Below, piece after piece: positions 32,011 to 40,745 of a stretch of 64,000 bases of DNA. The translations under genes were made by a program, and so were the position numbers. Every line of letters starts with the position of its first letter. Within the stretch, counting starts at the first letter, position 1. The notes beneath the pieces are model-generated. The model saw only the letters and a list, made by a program, of their open reading frames with translations. It was not told the DNA's origin and did not search any database. Location of the stretch: the NCBI RefSeq assembly GCF_030758755.1, contig NZ_CP132387.1:930001-994000 (forward strand), written 5' to 3'. This DNA comes from Bartonella apihabitans. GTDB taxonomy: Bacteria > Pseudomonadota > Alphaproteobacteria > Rhizobiales > Rhizobiaceae.

Positions 32011-32970
32011 ATGACAACAGTTTCTGTGGTAAGCCCATTTTATAATGAAGGACACGGTCTTCGACTGTTTGTTGAAAAAGTTGCGCATATTTTTGCCGGT
32101 CTGGATTATGATTTGACGATCATAATGGTAGATGACGGTTCAAAAGATAATAGCTGGTCAAGCTTAAAAGAAATTGTTCCAGAAAAATTCAAACTTTTAG
32201 GCATACGTTTGGCCAAAAACTTCGGGAAAGAAGCCGCTATTGCTGCCGGCCTTTCATTGGCCGATAGTGATGTAGTCATTACGATTGATTGTGATTTGCA
32301 ACACCCTCCAGAATTGATGGAGCCGATGCTCAAATTTTGGGAAGAGGGGGCTGAAATTGTTTTAGCTGTTAAAGAGGAGCGGCAGAAAGAATTGTTTCTC
32401 AACCGGTTGGCAGCCAAGTTTTTTTATAAAATTTTCCAATGGGTTACCGAAAATGATATCGATGGATCGTGTGATTTTATACTTTTGGACCGTAAAGTTG
32501 TCACCGCGTTGAACGCTTTACCAGAAAAACTCTTTTTTTATCGTGGAGTTGTTCAATGGCTTGGTTTCAAGCAAAAAAGCCTTTCATTCATTCCAGCCGA
32601 TCGACAAAACGGAAAAAGTAGTTATTCATTTTGGAAAAAAATCCGACTGGCGGTGGATTCTCTGACGGGTTTTTCAGCAAAACCATTAATTGTTATTTGG
32701 TTTTTAACATTTCTCTTCATGATCTTTGCAACGGTGATTGGAGGAGAAGCCCTAATTTCGAAAATGATGGGAAAGTCGGTTGGCGGGTTTTCCACATTGA
32801 TTTTGGTTGTGCTTATAACAGGCGTCGCAATTCTCTCCTGTTTTTGCGTTCTTTCAGCCTATGTGCGCCAAATATTTTACGAGGTCAAAAATCGTCCGCG
32901 TTATCTCATCAGTGATCAAATTGGTGTGGAGGCAGAATACGGCCGAAAAAAAAGAAAAACTGAAGAATGA
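32011..32970 (+). CDS. Polyprenyl-phosphate glycosyltransferase (GtrB/ArnC/FlmF2-like)
   Basis: Family GT2 enzyme that loads a sugar from a nucleotide donor onto undecaprenyl phosphate at the inner face of the inner membrane. 319 residues: VSVVSPFYNEGHGLRLFVEK, IIMVDDGSKDNSW, KNFGKEAAIAAGL and the metal-binding TIDCDLQHPPELM (near residue 95), then FILLDRKVV and RQNGKSSYSFWKK. Two C-terminal membrane helices follow (about 230-252 and 265-290). The stop overlaps the next gene's ATG by four bases. The sugar cannot be read from the sequence. With the deacetylase next to it I favour an N-acetylhexosamine. Confidence 0.88.
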   Translation: MTTVSVVSPFYNEGHGLRLFVEKVAHIFAGLDYDLTIIMVDDGSKDNSWSSLKEIVPEKFKLLGIRLAKNFGKEAAIAAGLSLADSDVVITIDCDLQHPPELMEPMLKFWEEGAEIVLAVKEERQKELFLNRLAAKFFYKIFQWVTENDIDGSCDFILLDRKVVTALNALPEKLFFYRGVVQWLGFKQKSLSFIPADRQNGKSSYSFWKKIRLAVDSLTGFSAKPLIVIWFLTFLFMIFATVIGGEALISKMMGKSVGGFSTLILVVLITGVAILSCFCVLSAYVRQIFYEVKNRPRYLISDQIGVEAEYGRKKRKTEE

Positions 32971-33866
32971 CGCTATATTGCCTTATGAATGCGGATGATT
33001 TTGCACTGAATTCATCTTGTTCGAATGCCATTATCACTTCGGTAAAAGAGGGAAGACTGCAAGCGACAAGCGTTCTCGCTGGAGGTGAAGATCAGGCAAG
33101 TTACAACGCACTGAACGAGGCGGGCGATGTTTTTATAAACGCACATCTCAACCTTCTGGAAGGAAAAGCCTTGACGGAGGGAGGAAGCGAATTCGGATTA
33201 ACAACTGACGATAACTTTTTTTGTTTATCTTTGGGAGGTTTGTTGAGAAAATTATGGTTTTCGCCAAAAACAAAGTTGCTTCAGGAGTGGATTTATAACG
33301 AATTCTGTTGCCAGATAGATTCCGTTTACAAGCATTTTGACAATAAGAAAATAAGGATTGATGGGCATTTACATATTCATACTTTACCGCCGTTAAAAGG
33401 AGTTATTGAAAAGCTCCTGAATAAATATTCTGTTTGCTACATTCGCACCCCTTATGAAATCGGATATCGCTATAGTCCTTTTTCAATTGAAAATATGAAA
33501 GGTAATTTGCGGCGGCAATTGCTGGGGTGGTGGGCAAAAGATATGACAACTTTGGCCCGACAATATCATCTTGAGACAGCCGATTTCTTTTTGGGGGCGA
33601 CCGCGAGTTGCCGGCTAACTTTGGATGATATCGATAGAGGTTTGGCAATGATATCACGCCAAGCCGGTGGGAAAGACGCAACAATCGAAATAATGATACA
33701 CCCCGTTGTTAAAGGCTTTTCCGGGGGTAGTTTTTATAAAGATAGCCTTTATCGCCCGGCCCACGTAACTCAGGAACGGCAAGAGGAACTGGACCTGTTG
33801 CTATCCGATGAACTTATTCAGGTTATGAAAAAGCATAACGCTGTTTTCATAGATGTGAACAATTAA
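32967..33866 (+). CDS. YdjC/ChbG-family carbohydrate deacetylase (NaxD-like by context)
   Basis: 299 residues, no signal peptide. Metal and catalytic motifs of the YdjC fold are present: MNADDFALN (Asp pair, residues about 10-11), NAHLNLLEGKAL (His), IDGHLHIHTLPPL (second His cluster, near 133) and EIMIHPVVKGF near 247. The family removes N-acetyl groups from sugars; ChbG acts on chitooligosaccharides, whereas Francisella and Bordetella NaxD act on undecaprenyl-linked amino sugars. The 4-base ATGA coupling to a polyprenyl-phosphate glycosyltransferase argues for a NaxD-like role on a lipid-linked sugar. Chitooligosaccharide or other substrates remain possible. Confidence 0.85.
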   Translation: MTLYCLMNADDFALNSSCSNAIITSVKEGRLQATSVLAGGEDQASYNALNEAGDVFINAHLNLLEGKALTEGGSEFGLTTDDNFFCLSLGGLLRKLWFSPKTKLLQEWIYNEFCCQIDSVYKHFDNKKIRIDGHLHIHTLPPLKGVIEKLLNKYSVCYIRTPYEIGYRYSPFSIENMKGNLRRQLLGWWAKDMTTLARQYHLETADFFLGATASCRLTLDDIDRGLAMISRQAGGKDATIEIMIHPVVKGFSGGSFYKDSLYRPAHVTQERQEELDLLLSDELIQVMKKHNAVFIDVNN

Positions 33867-33880
33867 GTTGTTAATTACTT

Positions 33881-34345
33881 TTATGATTTCTTAAAAAAAA
33901 CGGTGTGATTGAGAAAAAAATTGGCAAACAGCCCCGCAATAGATCCGGCTGCAACAGCTAGAAACATAGTTACAGGATTAACTTCGCTAACGCTCTTTAT
34001 GACAGCCATACTTGCGCAATAATTAAAACTGCCGCCGATTGTAGCCAATGCAATATAGGTACTCCAGCCTTTCAGTTTCTTAAAACGCGCTTCACGTCCG
34101 CGAAATGATATTTTGGTGTTGAAGACCCAAGTGAAGGTAGCAGCAATAATAAAAGCTGCTGCTCGTGCGAGCCAAAGGTTTAACCCCGCGGTTTGCAACA
34201 TCCAGAATGTCAAAAAATCAATCCAAAAGGCGATTGCACCAGAACATAAAAACCACAGAATCGTCTTATGTCTTTGGTAGAATTTGATACTACGAACAGC
34301 TATTGCCGTCCTCCAATTATTTTGTCTCGGCGGTGTAATTGTCAT
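33881..34345 (-). CDS. GtrA-family membrane protein (putative lipid-linked sugar flippase)
   Basis: A 154-residue protein with four membrane helices in the GtrA layout: TILWFLCSGAIAFWIDFLTF, LARAAAFIIAATFTWVFNTK, the third helix around YIALATIGGSFNYCASMAV, and FLAVAAGSIAGLFANFFLNH; it ends HTVFFKKS. GtrA proteins are thought to flip polyprenyl-phosphate sugars to the periplasm. Start chosen at ATG 34345, overlapping the upstream membrane glycosyltransferase by 29 bases; an in-frame TTG at 34357 is an alternative. Downstream of lipB and the GtrII-like gene. Confidence 0.85.
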   Translation of the reverse strand: MTITPPRQNNWRTAIAVRSIKFYQRHKTILWFLCSGAIAFWIDFLTFWMLQTAGLNLWLARAAAFIIAATFTWVFNTKISFRGREARFKKLKGWSTYIALATIGGSFNYCASMAVIKSVSEVNPVTMFLAVAAGSIAGLFANFFLNHTVFFKKS

Positions 34346-35867
34346 TATAATGCCCAAGGCACATATTTTTTTTCCCGAGTGATATAAACAGATAATCTCC
34401 TAAATCGAATATCCTGTAATAAGGGGTGGTAATATCCGGTAAAGCGCGGTTAGCGCATAGTTTTGTTACTAATTCATGAGCTTTCGGCGTATCCGACAGA
34501 TTGGTTATGTTATTATAACCGAATTCTTTTAACTGGTTCGAGATTACCCAAGCATTGCCAAAAGGGATTGTAATGGCAACAAGCCGCATTCTGTCCACTG
34601 TCTGTGCAACAAATGGTGATTTTCCTAGTCCACCGATGATTACAGCCGGTTTATCAACAGGATAGCGTTCCAGAGACGTTGCAATGCGTTGAAGATAAAA
34701 GCGGTTTAAATCATTCTGGATTCGCGTTGCGCTATTGACGATATAGCTGAACACAAGCGGGCATAGAAGCAAGAGAAATAATGTCACCCAAATTAATTTT
34801 GTATTGGCGAATGTTCCGATTTTTGCAATGAGCTCGGGTTGCTGGAAACCCGTGATAAAGCGGGATAACAGAAAAACGATCAACACAGAAAAGAAAATCG
34901 ACGCAGGCATAACCCTCGGGGGGACGCCGCTGTCGCCAACAATTCCATATAATACACCGAGTGAAATGGGTAACATAAATAAAAATACAATTGAACAAAT
35001 TGAGGCTCGCAAAACCGGACGATCAAAGTTTGTATCTCTATAAAAGTGCAGTTGAATTTGGACAAATGCGAGACAGATAGCCACTGAATACAATATTTTA
35101 CCGGTAGTGGATAGAAAACCGAAATAACGAGAAAAAACGTTTTCGGTCATAACTGCAAAATAGTGCCAAAAGCTTTTGGAGCCGAAAAAAATAAACTGGC
35201 TTTTTACAGTTGCAAAGTCACGAATGAACAATTTGTCGAATAAATAGGTAGCGATACAAATAAGGGCTGCGAAAACGAGTGCTTTGATCACAAATTTTAC
35301 AGTGGAATAGACGGGTTTTCCGCTATAAATTAGGTATAATCCTTCCGTTATGACAAGAACAATAAACATGTTGATATAGGATTGGTAATACCCCATTGAA
35401 ACAAAGCATAATAATGCTGATTTTAGTTTCGATTGATTGTAGTAGGCCCATCCCAGCAGACTACAGGCGATGCCCATCGCCATAATGACGCAATCAAAAC
35501 GATAGAAAAAAGCCGACAAAAGAAAAGGATTAAAAAGAAAGGTAACGACCAGAACTGCAGTTGTCGCATTGAATGGGATCGCACGTATTTTTAAACTCAA
35601 GCACGTCGAAGTTATTGTTAGAAACAAAGCAGCCAACAAGAAAAAAGGTGACGAGTTGGGCACCGACTGCCAGTCAGCCGAAAGAAAATATGCGAGCAAA
35701 TCTGCGAATGGTCTTCCTAATTCGCTCCAACCCGGTTTTTGTGAGATAAGACGTTCAAAATCATCACGGTAGTAATAGCTCCCGATGACAAGTGGGAAAT
35801 AAAATAAAACAGTAGCTATAGAGGAGGTAATTAAAAACTTTTTTTGGTCTGTATTGTCGCCGATCAT
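34317..35867 (-). CDS. GtrII-like membrane glycosyltransferase (GT-C fold)
   Basis: A 516-residue polytopic protein with about ten or more hydrophobic helices. Its first periplasmic loop holds SYYYRDDFERLI and GWSELGRPFADLL, the acidic DD and GR signatures of the GtrII/GtrC glucosyltransferases that use polyprenyl-phosphate sugars on the periplasmic side. The C-terminal third is a soluble domain (GGLGKSPFVAQTVDRMRLVA region). The acceptor glycan is unknown. It begins 10 bases after lipB and overlaps gtrA, so the three minus-strand genes probably form one operon facing the glycosyltransferase-deacetylase pair. Confidence 0.82.
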   Translation of the reverse strand: MIGDNTDQKKFLITSSIATVLFYFPLVIGSYYYRDDFERLISQKPGWSELGRPFADLLAYFLSADWQSVPNSSPFFLLAALFLTITSTCLSLKIRAIPFNATTAVLVVTFLFNPFLLSAFFYRFDCVIMAMGIACSLLGWAYYNQSKLKSALLCFVSMGYYQSYINMFIVLVITEGLYLIYSGKPVYSTVKFVIKALVFAALICIATYLFDKLFIRDFATVKSQFIFFGSKSFWHYFAVMTENVFSRYFGFLSTTGKILYSVAICLAFVQIQLHFYRDTNFDRPVLRASICSIVFLFMLPISLGVLYGIVGDSGVPPRVMPASIFFSVLIVFLLSRFITGFQQPELIAKIGTFANTKLIWVTLFLLLLCPLVFSYIVNSATRIQNDLNRFYLQRIATSLERYPVDKPAVIIGGLGKSPFVAQTVDRMRLVAITIPFGNAWVISNQLKEFGYNNITNLSDTPKAHELVTKLCANRALPDITTPYYRIFDLGDYLFISLGKKNMCLGHYNDNYTAETK

Positions 35868-35877
35868 AATTTTGAAC

Positions 35878-36609
35878 CTAACGGTTTAAAGAACGTGTTG
35901 GACCAAATATTTTTTCAAAAGTTTTTTTAAGAACAACGTCAACATCTGCCATCGTGACAGGCAAGCCGAGATCAACCAAACTGGTTACTCCATGTTCAGA
36001 TATTCCGCACGGAACAATGCCACTATAATGTGATAAATTCGGCTCCACATTGAGAGCAATTCCATGAAAACTAACCCATTTGCGTAAACGGATACCAATA
36101 GCTGCAATTTTGTCTTCAGCCGGTTCATTTTTTATTGTCGACGGTCTTTCTGGTCTTACGACCCATACGCCAACTCTGTCTTCCCGACGTTCACCCTTAA
36201 TGTTGAATTCGGCAAGAGTTTGTATAATCCACTCTTCCAAAGCTCCGATAAATGCGCGAACGTCTTCCTTTCGTCTCTTTAAGTCAAGCATGACATAAAT
36301 GACACGCTGTCCAGGGCCATGATAGGTAAACTCGCCACCTCTACCCGTTTGGTAAACAGGAAAACGGTCGGGGGCGAGTAGATCGCTTTTTTTTGCACTG
36401 GTTCCAGCGGTATAAATAGGTGGATGTTCCAACAACCAAATGCGTTCATCAGCTTCACCTGAAGCAATTTTAGCAATGCGTTCTTCCATTTCATGAAGAG
36501 CGTAGGGGTAAGGTGTCAATCCATCACTAACCAACCATTCAACTGGATGGGCAGAGGGAACGCTTGGCAAAAAAATATGATTGAGATTTTGACGTATGTT
36601 ATTATTCAT
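35878..36609 (-). CDS. lipB: Octanoyl-ACP:protein octanoyltransferase
   Basis: Moves octanoate from acyl carrier protein to lipoyl domains, the first step of endogenous lipoate synthesis. 243 residues with [40 protein letters not shown], the catalytic Lys in [20 protein letters not shown] and the catalytic Cys in [14 protein letters not shown]. Housekeeping; its link with the two glycan genes downstream is probably only positional. Confidence 0.96.
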   Translation of the reverse strand: MNNNIRQNLNHIFLPSVPSAHPVEWLVSDGLTPYPYALHEMEERIAKIASGEADERIWLLEHPPIYTAGTSAKKSDLLAPDRFPVYQTGRGGEFTYHGPGQRVIYVMLDLKRRKEDVRAFIGALEEWIIQTLAEFNIKGERREDRVGVWVVRPERPSTIKNEPAEDKIAAIGIRLRKWVSFHGIALNVEPNLSHYSGIVPCGISEHGVTSLVDLGLPVTMADVDVVLKKTFEKIFGPTRSLNR

Positions 36610-37027
36610 TATATCCTGAGAGAAAACTTCAACTTGAGCAATTTATAAGCTTCAATCAATAAAATCAAGGTAAAGCCTTAGTCCAGTCGCGGCGCCAGCG
36701 AGCAGGAATCGACGACCACTTTTAGTGCCAAATTAGAATGCCAAAAACAGTTTTGAATGCCAAAAACAGTCGGGTTATGTGAAAAGACGAAGCGTAGGAG
36801 AGTTAAGGTTTAATTGAAAATTATATTAGTGATACAAAAAGCAAAGTGTAAGTTAAAATTTTATAAACTAAATTAATTTCTTAAAATAGATAAAACTATA
36901 AAATAAATAAAAATAAATACATTATGCGTAATTATAAAAATAAATTCACATTACGATTTAATGTAATTGTTTTATGAGAATTTTTATTGATAAGAGGAAT
37001 TAAAAAGATAATTAACGTTTTTATCGT
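36610..37027. other. AT-rich gap with a short tandem repeat
   Basis: About 420 bases, extremely AT-rich from 36800 on. It contains the lipB promoter region and the repeat listed separately. No gene seen. Confidence 0.5.
36736..36770. repeat. Two-copy tandem repeat, 19-base period
   Basis: GAATGCCAAAAACAGT occurs at 36736-36751 and again at 36755-36770, identical over 16 bases. It lies upstream of lipB. It could be a replication-slippage scar or a pair of binding sites. Confidence 0.7.
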
Positions 37028-37681
37028 CTATATTTCGATAATATGGTCGGGTAACTCGTTTTCGGTAGTTGGGATCCGTGGAAAATAGTGTGTCAGCACT
37101 TCGCCCGACTTTTTTATGGCTTCGACATAAGCTTCGGTCAAATGGCCTTCTTTGGCCTCGGTCATCATTCCCTTGACAATATTATTCCAGATTTCTGCAG
37201 GTACTTTTTCGACAATTTTGATATCCGATATAACTTCCGCATAATGTTCGGCTTGAGAAATGAAAAGCAGAATACCTGTTCGTTTCTTTGTATGATTGAT
37301 ATTTTGCGCAAGAAATTGCCGCACTGCATTGGCGTGACAAATGCGATTTTTAATTGCGGCCGGTGTTATAAGAAGCCGTAACTGCGGCAGAATTGACAAA
37401 TAGAATAAACCCAGAAGGTGGATGGCAAGGACGGTGGAGGCAAAATAATGGAGGGGAACGTCATGCCAAAACCAATGAATTCCATAGGCTGCAATTATTG
37501 ATATGAAAAAGATCGTTACCGTCCAAATAAAAAATGAAATGAAAAAATAATTGTCACTTTCTTTTGCAAAAACCGCGAAAATTTCTCCATTCGTCGATTT
37601 TTCTGCGTCGTGAATAGCCGCGCTAATTTGGTCACGTTGAAGAATATTCATACAATTTGCAGAGTTTGTTTGTATCACCAT
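37028..37681 (-). CDS. TPM-domain membrane protein
   Basis: 217 residues. The N-terminal part (ISAAIHDAEKSTNGEIFAVF) resembles a split TPM domain interrupted by a pair of hydrophobic segments (about residues 46-70 and 78-100). The TPM-like remainder, with GILLFISQAEHYAEVISDIK, lies toward the C-terminus. No enzyme function is established for bacterial TPM proteins. Start at 37681 overlaps the stop of the preceding gene by 7 bases and follows AGGA; a later ATG at 37651 is possible. Last gene of the lemA-TPM-TPM operon. Confidence 0.75.
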   Translation of the reverse strand: MVIQTNSANCMNILQRDQISAAIHDAEKSTNGEIFAVFAKESDNYFFISFFIWTVTIFFISIIAAYGIHWFWHDVPLHYFASTVLAIHLLGLFYLSILPQLRLLITPAAIKNRICHANAVRQFLAQNINHTKKRTGILLFISQAEHYAEVISDIKIVEKVPAEIWNNIVKGMMTEAKEGHLTEAYVEAIKKSGEVLTHYFPRIPTTENELPDHIIEI

Positions 37682-38535
37682 CGTCCTGAAGCTCCACCGC
37701 CTCCCGATGAACCGCCGCCGCCACTAAAGCCACCGCCAAAGCCACCGGAACCTCCCCCAAATCCGCCGCCAAATCCGCCTCCGCCGAAGCCGCCGCCTCT
37801 GCCGGAACCCAAGAACCAGAGAACAAACACGATGCCAAGCCAACGGTAACGTCTTGGTCCGACTTTTGTACCGAAAATCGATGCAAGTACGGGAAGTACA
37901 ACAAAGAGTAAAAATATCAGAACGGCAACGTTATTCGCAATCATATCCTGTCTTTGTTGTTGTTTAAGTCTTTCCTGTTCAATCTGTTGATATTCGTGAA
38001 CACGTGCGTCAAAATCTGCTTTGCTACCTGTCAGAACTTCGACGATAGCTGCAACTCCTTCAACAATACCTTTTTCAAAATTATCTTGCCTGAAATTTGG
38101 TAAAATAATCGCATTGATAATAGTCGAAGAGAGAGCGTCGGTCAGAACTCCTTCCAGACCATAGCCGACCTCAATTCTAACTTGTCTCTCGCTTGGAGCT
38201 ATGAGCAGCAACACACCATTATTCATTTGTTTTTGCCCTAATGCCCAGCGCCTGAACAATGAATTTGCAAAAGTTTCGATATCATGTCCAGACAGTGTTG
38301 GTAATGTAGCGACGACGATTTGGGCTCCCGTTTTTTCCTCCAAAGAAGAGAGCTTCTCGGTTAAAGAGGCTCTTACCGTCGGACTTAACAAGTCAGTATT
38401 ATCAACTACCCGGCCAGAAAGGGCAGGCAGAGAATCTTCTGCAAACGTGTCAACACACATAAATTGTGCGATGAAGATGAAGGCCAATCCTAGAAAAAAT
38501 AGTGCCGTGTTGATTGGCCAACGGAAATGATTCAT
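37675..38535 (-). CDS. YgcG-like TPM-domain protein with Gly-rich tail
   Basis: 286 residues. A hydrophobic signal or anchor (about 7-30) leads to the TPM domain (about 35-160), with GRVVDNTDLLSPTVRASLTE, GAQIVVATLPTLSGHDIETF, FRRWALGQKQMNNGVLLLIA and RQVRIEVGYGLEGVLTDALS. A membrane helix follows (about 208-230), then a tail of Gly, Ser and Phe ending GGGGASGRW. This is the usual plan of the YgcG family, often paired with LemA. Start chosen at 38535, overlapping the lemA stop as ATGA; the open frame extends further upstream inside lemA without meaning. Confidence 0.85.
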   Translation of the reverse strand: MNHFRWPINTALFFLGLAFIFIAQFMCVDTFAEDSLPALSGRVVDNTDLLSPTVRASLTEKLSSLEEKTGAQIVVATLPTLSGHDIETFANSLFRRWALGQKQMNNGVLLLIAPSERQVRIEVGYGLEGVLTDALSSTIINAIILPNFRQDNFEKGIVEGVAAIVEVLTGSKADFDARVHEYQQIEQERLKQQQRQDMIANNVAVLIFLLFVVLPVLASIFGTKVGPRRYRWLGIVFVLWFLGSGRGGGFGGGGFGGGFGGGSGGFGGGFSGGGGSSGGGGASGRW

Positions 38536-39161
38536 TTGTTGAACTCGACCTGAGGTGCTTTCTCGGCTGCTTCGTCGATTGAGAATGTCGGCATGGGCTT
38601 TGCGTCGCGATACCACAACCACGTCCAAATCATAGTTGGCATAGTTTTGATTGCAGTGTTGTAGATACGAACCGCCTCTATATAATCACGTCGTGCAACA
38701 GCAATTCGATTTTCTGTACCCTCAAGTTGCGATTGCAGAGCGAGAAAATTTTGATTCGCTTTCAGATCCGGATAATTTTCAGCCACGGCCATCAAGCGCG
38801 AGAGCGCTCCGGTGAGATTGGACTGGTTGTTGATGAATTGTTGCATTGCCTCGGGATTATTGAGCATATCGGCATTAATGTTGGTCTGCGTTGCTTTTGC
38901 ACGTGCCTCGACAACGCCGGTCAATACAGCCTGTTCATGCTGTGCATATCCCTTCACCGTTTCAACAAGATTCGGTATCAGATCTGATCGCCGCTGATAT
39001 TGGTTGAGAACTTCACTCCAAGCGGCATGAGCTTTTTCTTCATTCGTTGGAATTGTATTAAATCCGCATCCGGATAATACCGGCAGAACAAATAAGAATA
39101 ACACAAAAATAAAGGGCAATTTGAGCGAATAAGAGTTGTTTTTCAGATAAGCCGCTTGCAT
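38532..39161 (-). CDS. lemA: LemA family lipoprotein
   Basis: 209 residues from the ATG at 39161, preceded by GGAG at eight bases. The N-terminus is a lipoprotein signal ending in a lipobox (VLPVLSGC, Cys near residue 31). The LemA domain follows as long helices: SEVLNQYQRRSDLIPNLVET, VVEARAKATQTNIN, LTGALSRLMAVAENYPDLKA and VARRDYIEAVRIYNTAIKTM. Function unknown; LemA and TPM proteins are commonly encoded together and probably act together in the envelope. Confidence 0.9.
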   Translation of the reverse strand: MQAAYLKNNSYSLKLPFIFVLFLFVLPVLSGCGFNTIPTNEEKAHAAWSEVLNQYQRRSDLIPNLVETVKGYAQHEQAVLTGVVEARAKATQTNINADMLNNPEAMQQFINNQSNLTGALSRLMAVAENYPDLKANQNFLALQSQLEGTENRIAVARRDYIEAVRIYNTAIKTMPTMIWTWLWYRDAKPMPTFSIDEAAEKAPQVEFNK

Positions 39162-39852
39162 AAAATCATCTCCGTATAAAAACACCATACAGGTGCAGAT
39201 AGGAAAAACTTTGATATTGAAAAGATCTTTATTGCGCTTTTTATGGCTTTTTGTCGGTGACAAGAAAAAATTGATTCAAGTAACTTATCAGGTGCCTGAT
39301 CTTCGATGGCACGCTGATTCTATGGTCGATATCCAGTTTCATGAAAAGCCGGCAAGGAATCATGATCGATCGTGATTAATTTGAAGCCAAATAATCGCTT
39401 ACCCCATCTAACGCGAAAACTTCTGATTATGTTGTTAATATTCTTTGTTGGATGAAATTTTTACGAAGTTGGATTCTATTGTTACGAATCCCCGACCGCT
39501 GAATTCTTGTAAACAAATTCGCTCTTCCCAGATTCATCAATCACTCAAGAGTGGATATCCAGCTCGTCTGCGTTTTAAAGCGCAAATTGAAACGCTCGTA
39601 AGGGCTCAAAAACTTTATCATTGAATGAGAAAACGAAGTCGTAGTCTATCGGAGACTAGAACTCTGGAAAGTCACCTCTTTATTACCGATTTCATTGGGG
39701 GGTTTCTTCGGTCTCAATCAAATATGTGCAAGAGTTGGGTAAACTTGGTTCACGAGGGCCAATAATTGACGATATATACTTGCCTAGCCAACGGCCTTAA
39801 TGCACGTTGATACCATATCCTGAATATAATTATCTGTGCGAGGTATGATGCA
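39162..39852. other. Intergenic region before the decayed island
   Basis: About 690 bases. The left end holds the lemA promoter. No gene seen. A stretch at 39652-39667 matches part of the 3' half of the tRNA-Val gene at 13 of 16 bases (gagactagaactctgg against gagactcgaactcccg), a weak candidate for the far attachment scar of the island. Confidence 0.35.
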
Positions 39853-40413
39853 ATGTGGATTAACTTCGGCGCATTTATTGCAGCATCACTGACAGCAATA
39901 TCAACTATAATATTGAGTTGGATGACGTACATTCTTGCTAAAGAAACTAAGGTTCTTGCGAGGATGACCTCAAAGGCTTTTGTTATCACCTATTTAGAGT
40001 CTACAGAAGTTACCAATGAAGCCATGAATATTGTTATCCATAACACAGGTAATGCCCCGGCGTTTAATGTATCAGTAAGAATAACCCCAGCTATGCCAAA
40101 TTATTCTCACCCAAGCAGCATGGCAACAGAAACAAGTTACGAAGTACTTCTAATACCTCCAACTACTAAATAGTCAATATACGGAGTGGCTTTAAAAGAA
40201 ATGGGCGCCACCCTTTACGAAGTCAGTGTGAGTTGGTCCGACCCCCCCAAGGGGTCTGTACGAGAACCAATTTCTTATCAAATTAAACCCAAAAATCAAA
40301 TAAAAGGTGGGTGGATAATTAAAGGTATCCATAATGTAGCGACTGAATTAGAAAAGTTGACGAATGAGGTAAAAAAATTAACGACAAAATCCATTAGCTT
40401 TAAAGAGGCATAG
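39853..40413 (+). pseudogene. Small membrane protein interrupted by an in-frame TAG
   Basis: One open frame of 187 codons is split by a single amber codon at 40171-40173. The first part has a membrane helix (FGAFIAASLTAISTIILSWM), then a soluble region with MNIVIHNTGNAPAFNVSVRI that looks immunoglobulin-like. The second part continues the fold (MGATLYEVSVSWSDPPKG) and ends in a charged helix LEKLTNEVKKLTTK. Both halves have good protein character and share one frame, so a CAG or similar codon probably mutated. I do not know the function. A second start at GTG 40186 might give a separate short product. Confidence 0.65.
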
Positions 40414-40484
40414 TCTTTTAAGAATAGAAAACCTCTGAGGCATCACATCTCGCAGGTCTGGGACACTCCCCCATATAGCAAGCT

Positions 40485-40745
40485 TTAACTCACTTTCTTT
40501 CCATCTATGTAGATATTAAGACGGACAAGCGAAGGACGTGTTGCTGCTGTGTTTACACGTACCGAGAACCCCTTGCGGATGATGAGTTCTATCATTTCAC
40601 GTTCCGTCTTAACCGTGACTTGGTTTTTTTTGAGGTGTTTCTTCTTCCCGAAAGCCGGGTCGCCTAGCACATAAAACCCATTTTCTATATAAGGATATTG
40701 TTCGGTTTTAGTCTTTGGGTCTAGTCTATATACACGTTTGCTCAT
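40485..40745 (-). CDS. Hypothetical basic protein, 86 residues
   Basis: Starts at ATG 40745, seven bases after AGGAGA, which fixes the start (MSKRVYRLDPKTKTEQYPYI). The protein is basic, contains KKKHLKKNQVTVKTEREMIE and ends RLNIYIDGKKVS, with no Cys, no signal and no membrane segment. The charged N-terminal half and beta-like end suggest a nucleic-acid or phage-type protein, but I do not recognise a family. It is the only apparently intact gene in the decayed island. Confidence 0.6.
   Translation of the reverse strand: MSKRVYRLDPKTKTEQYPYIENGFYVLGDPAFGKKKHLKKNQVTVKTEREMIELIIRKGFSVRVNTAATRPSLVRLNIYIDGKKVS

Noticed and set aside
37610-37849. Proline-rich 79-codon ORF on the plus strand.
   Set aside because: It is the antisense of the Gly-rich tail of the TPM protein gene; its composition is a by-product.
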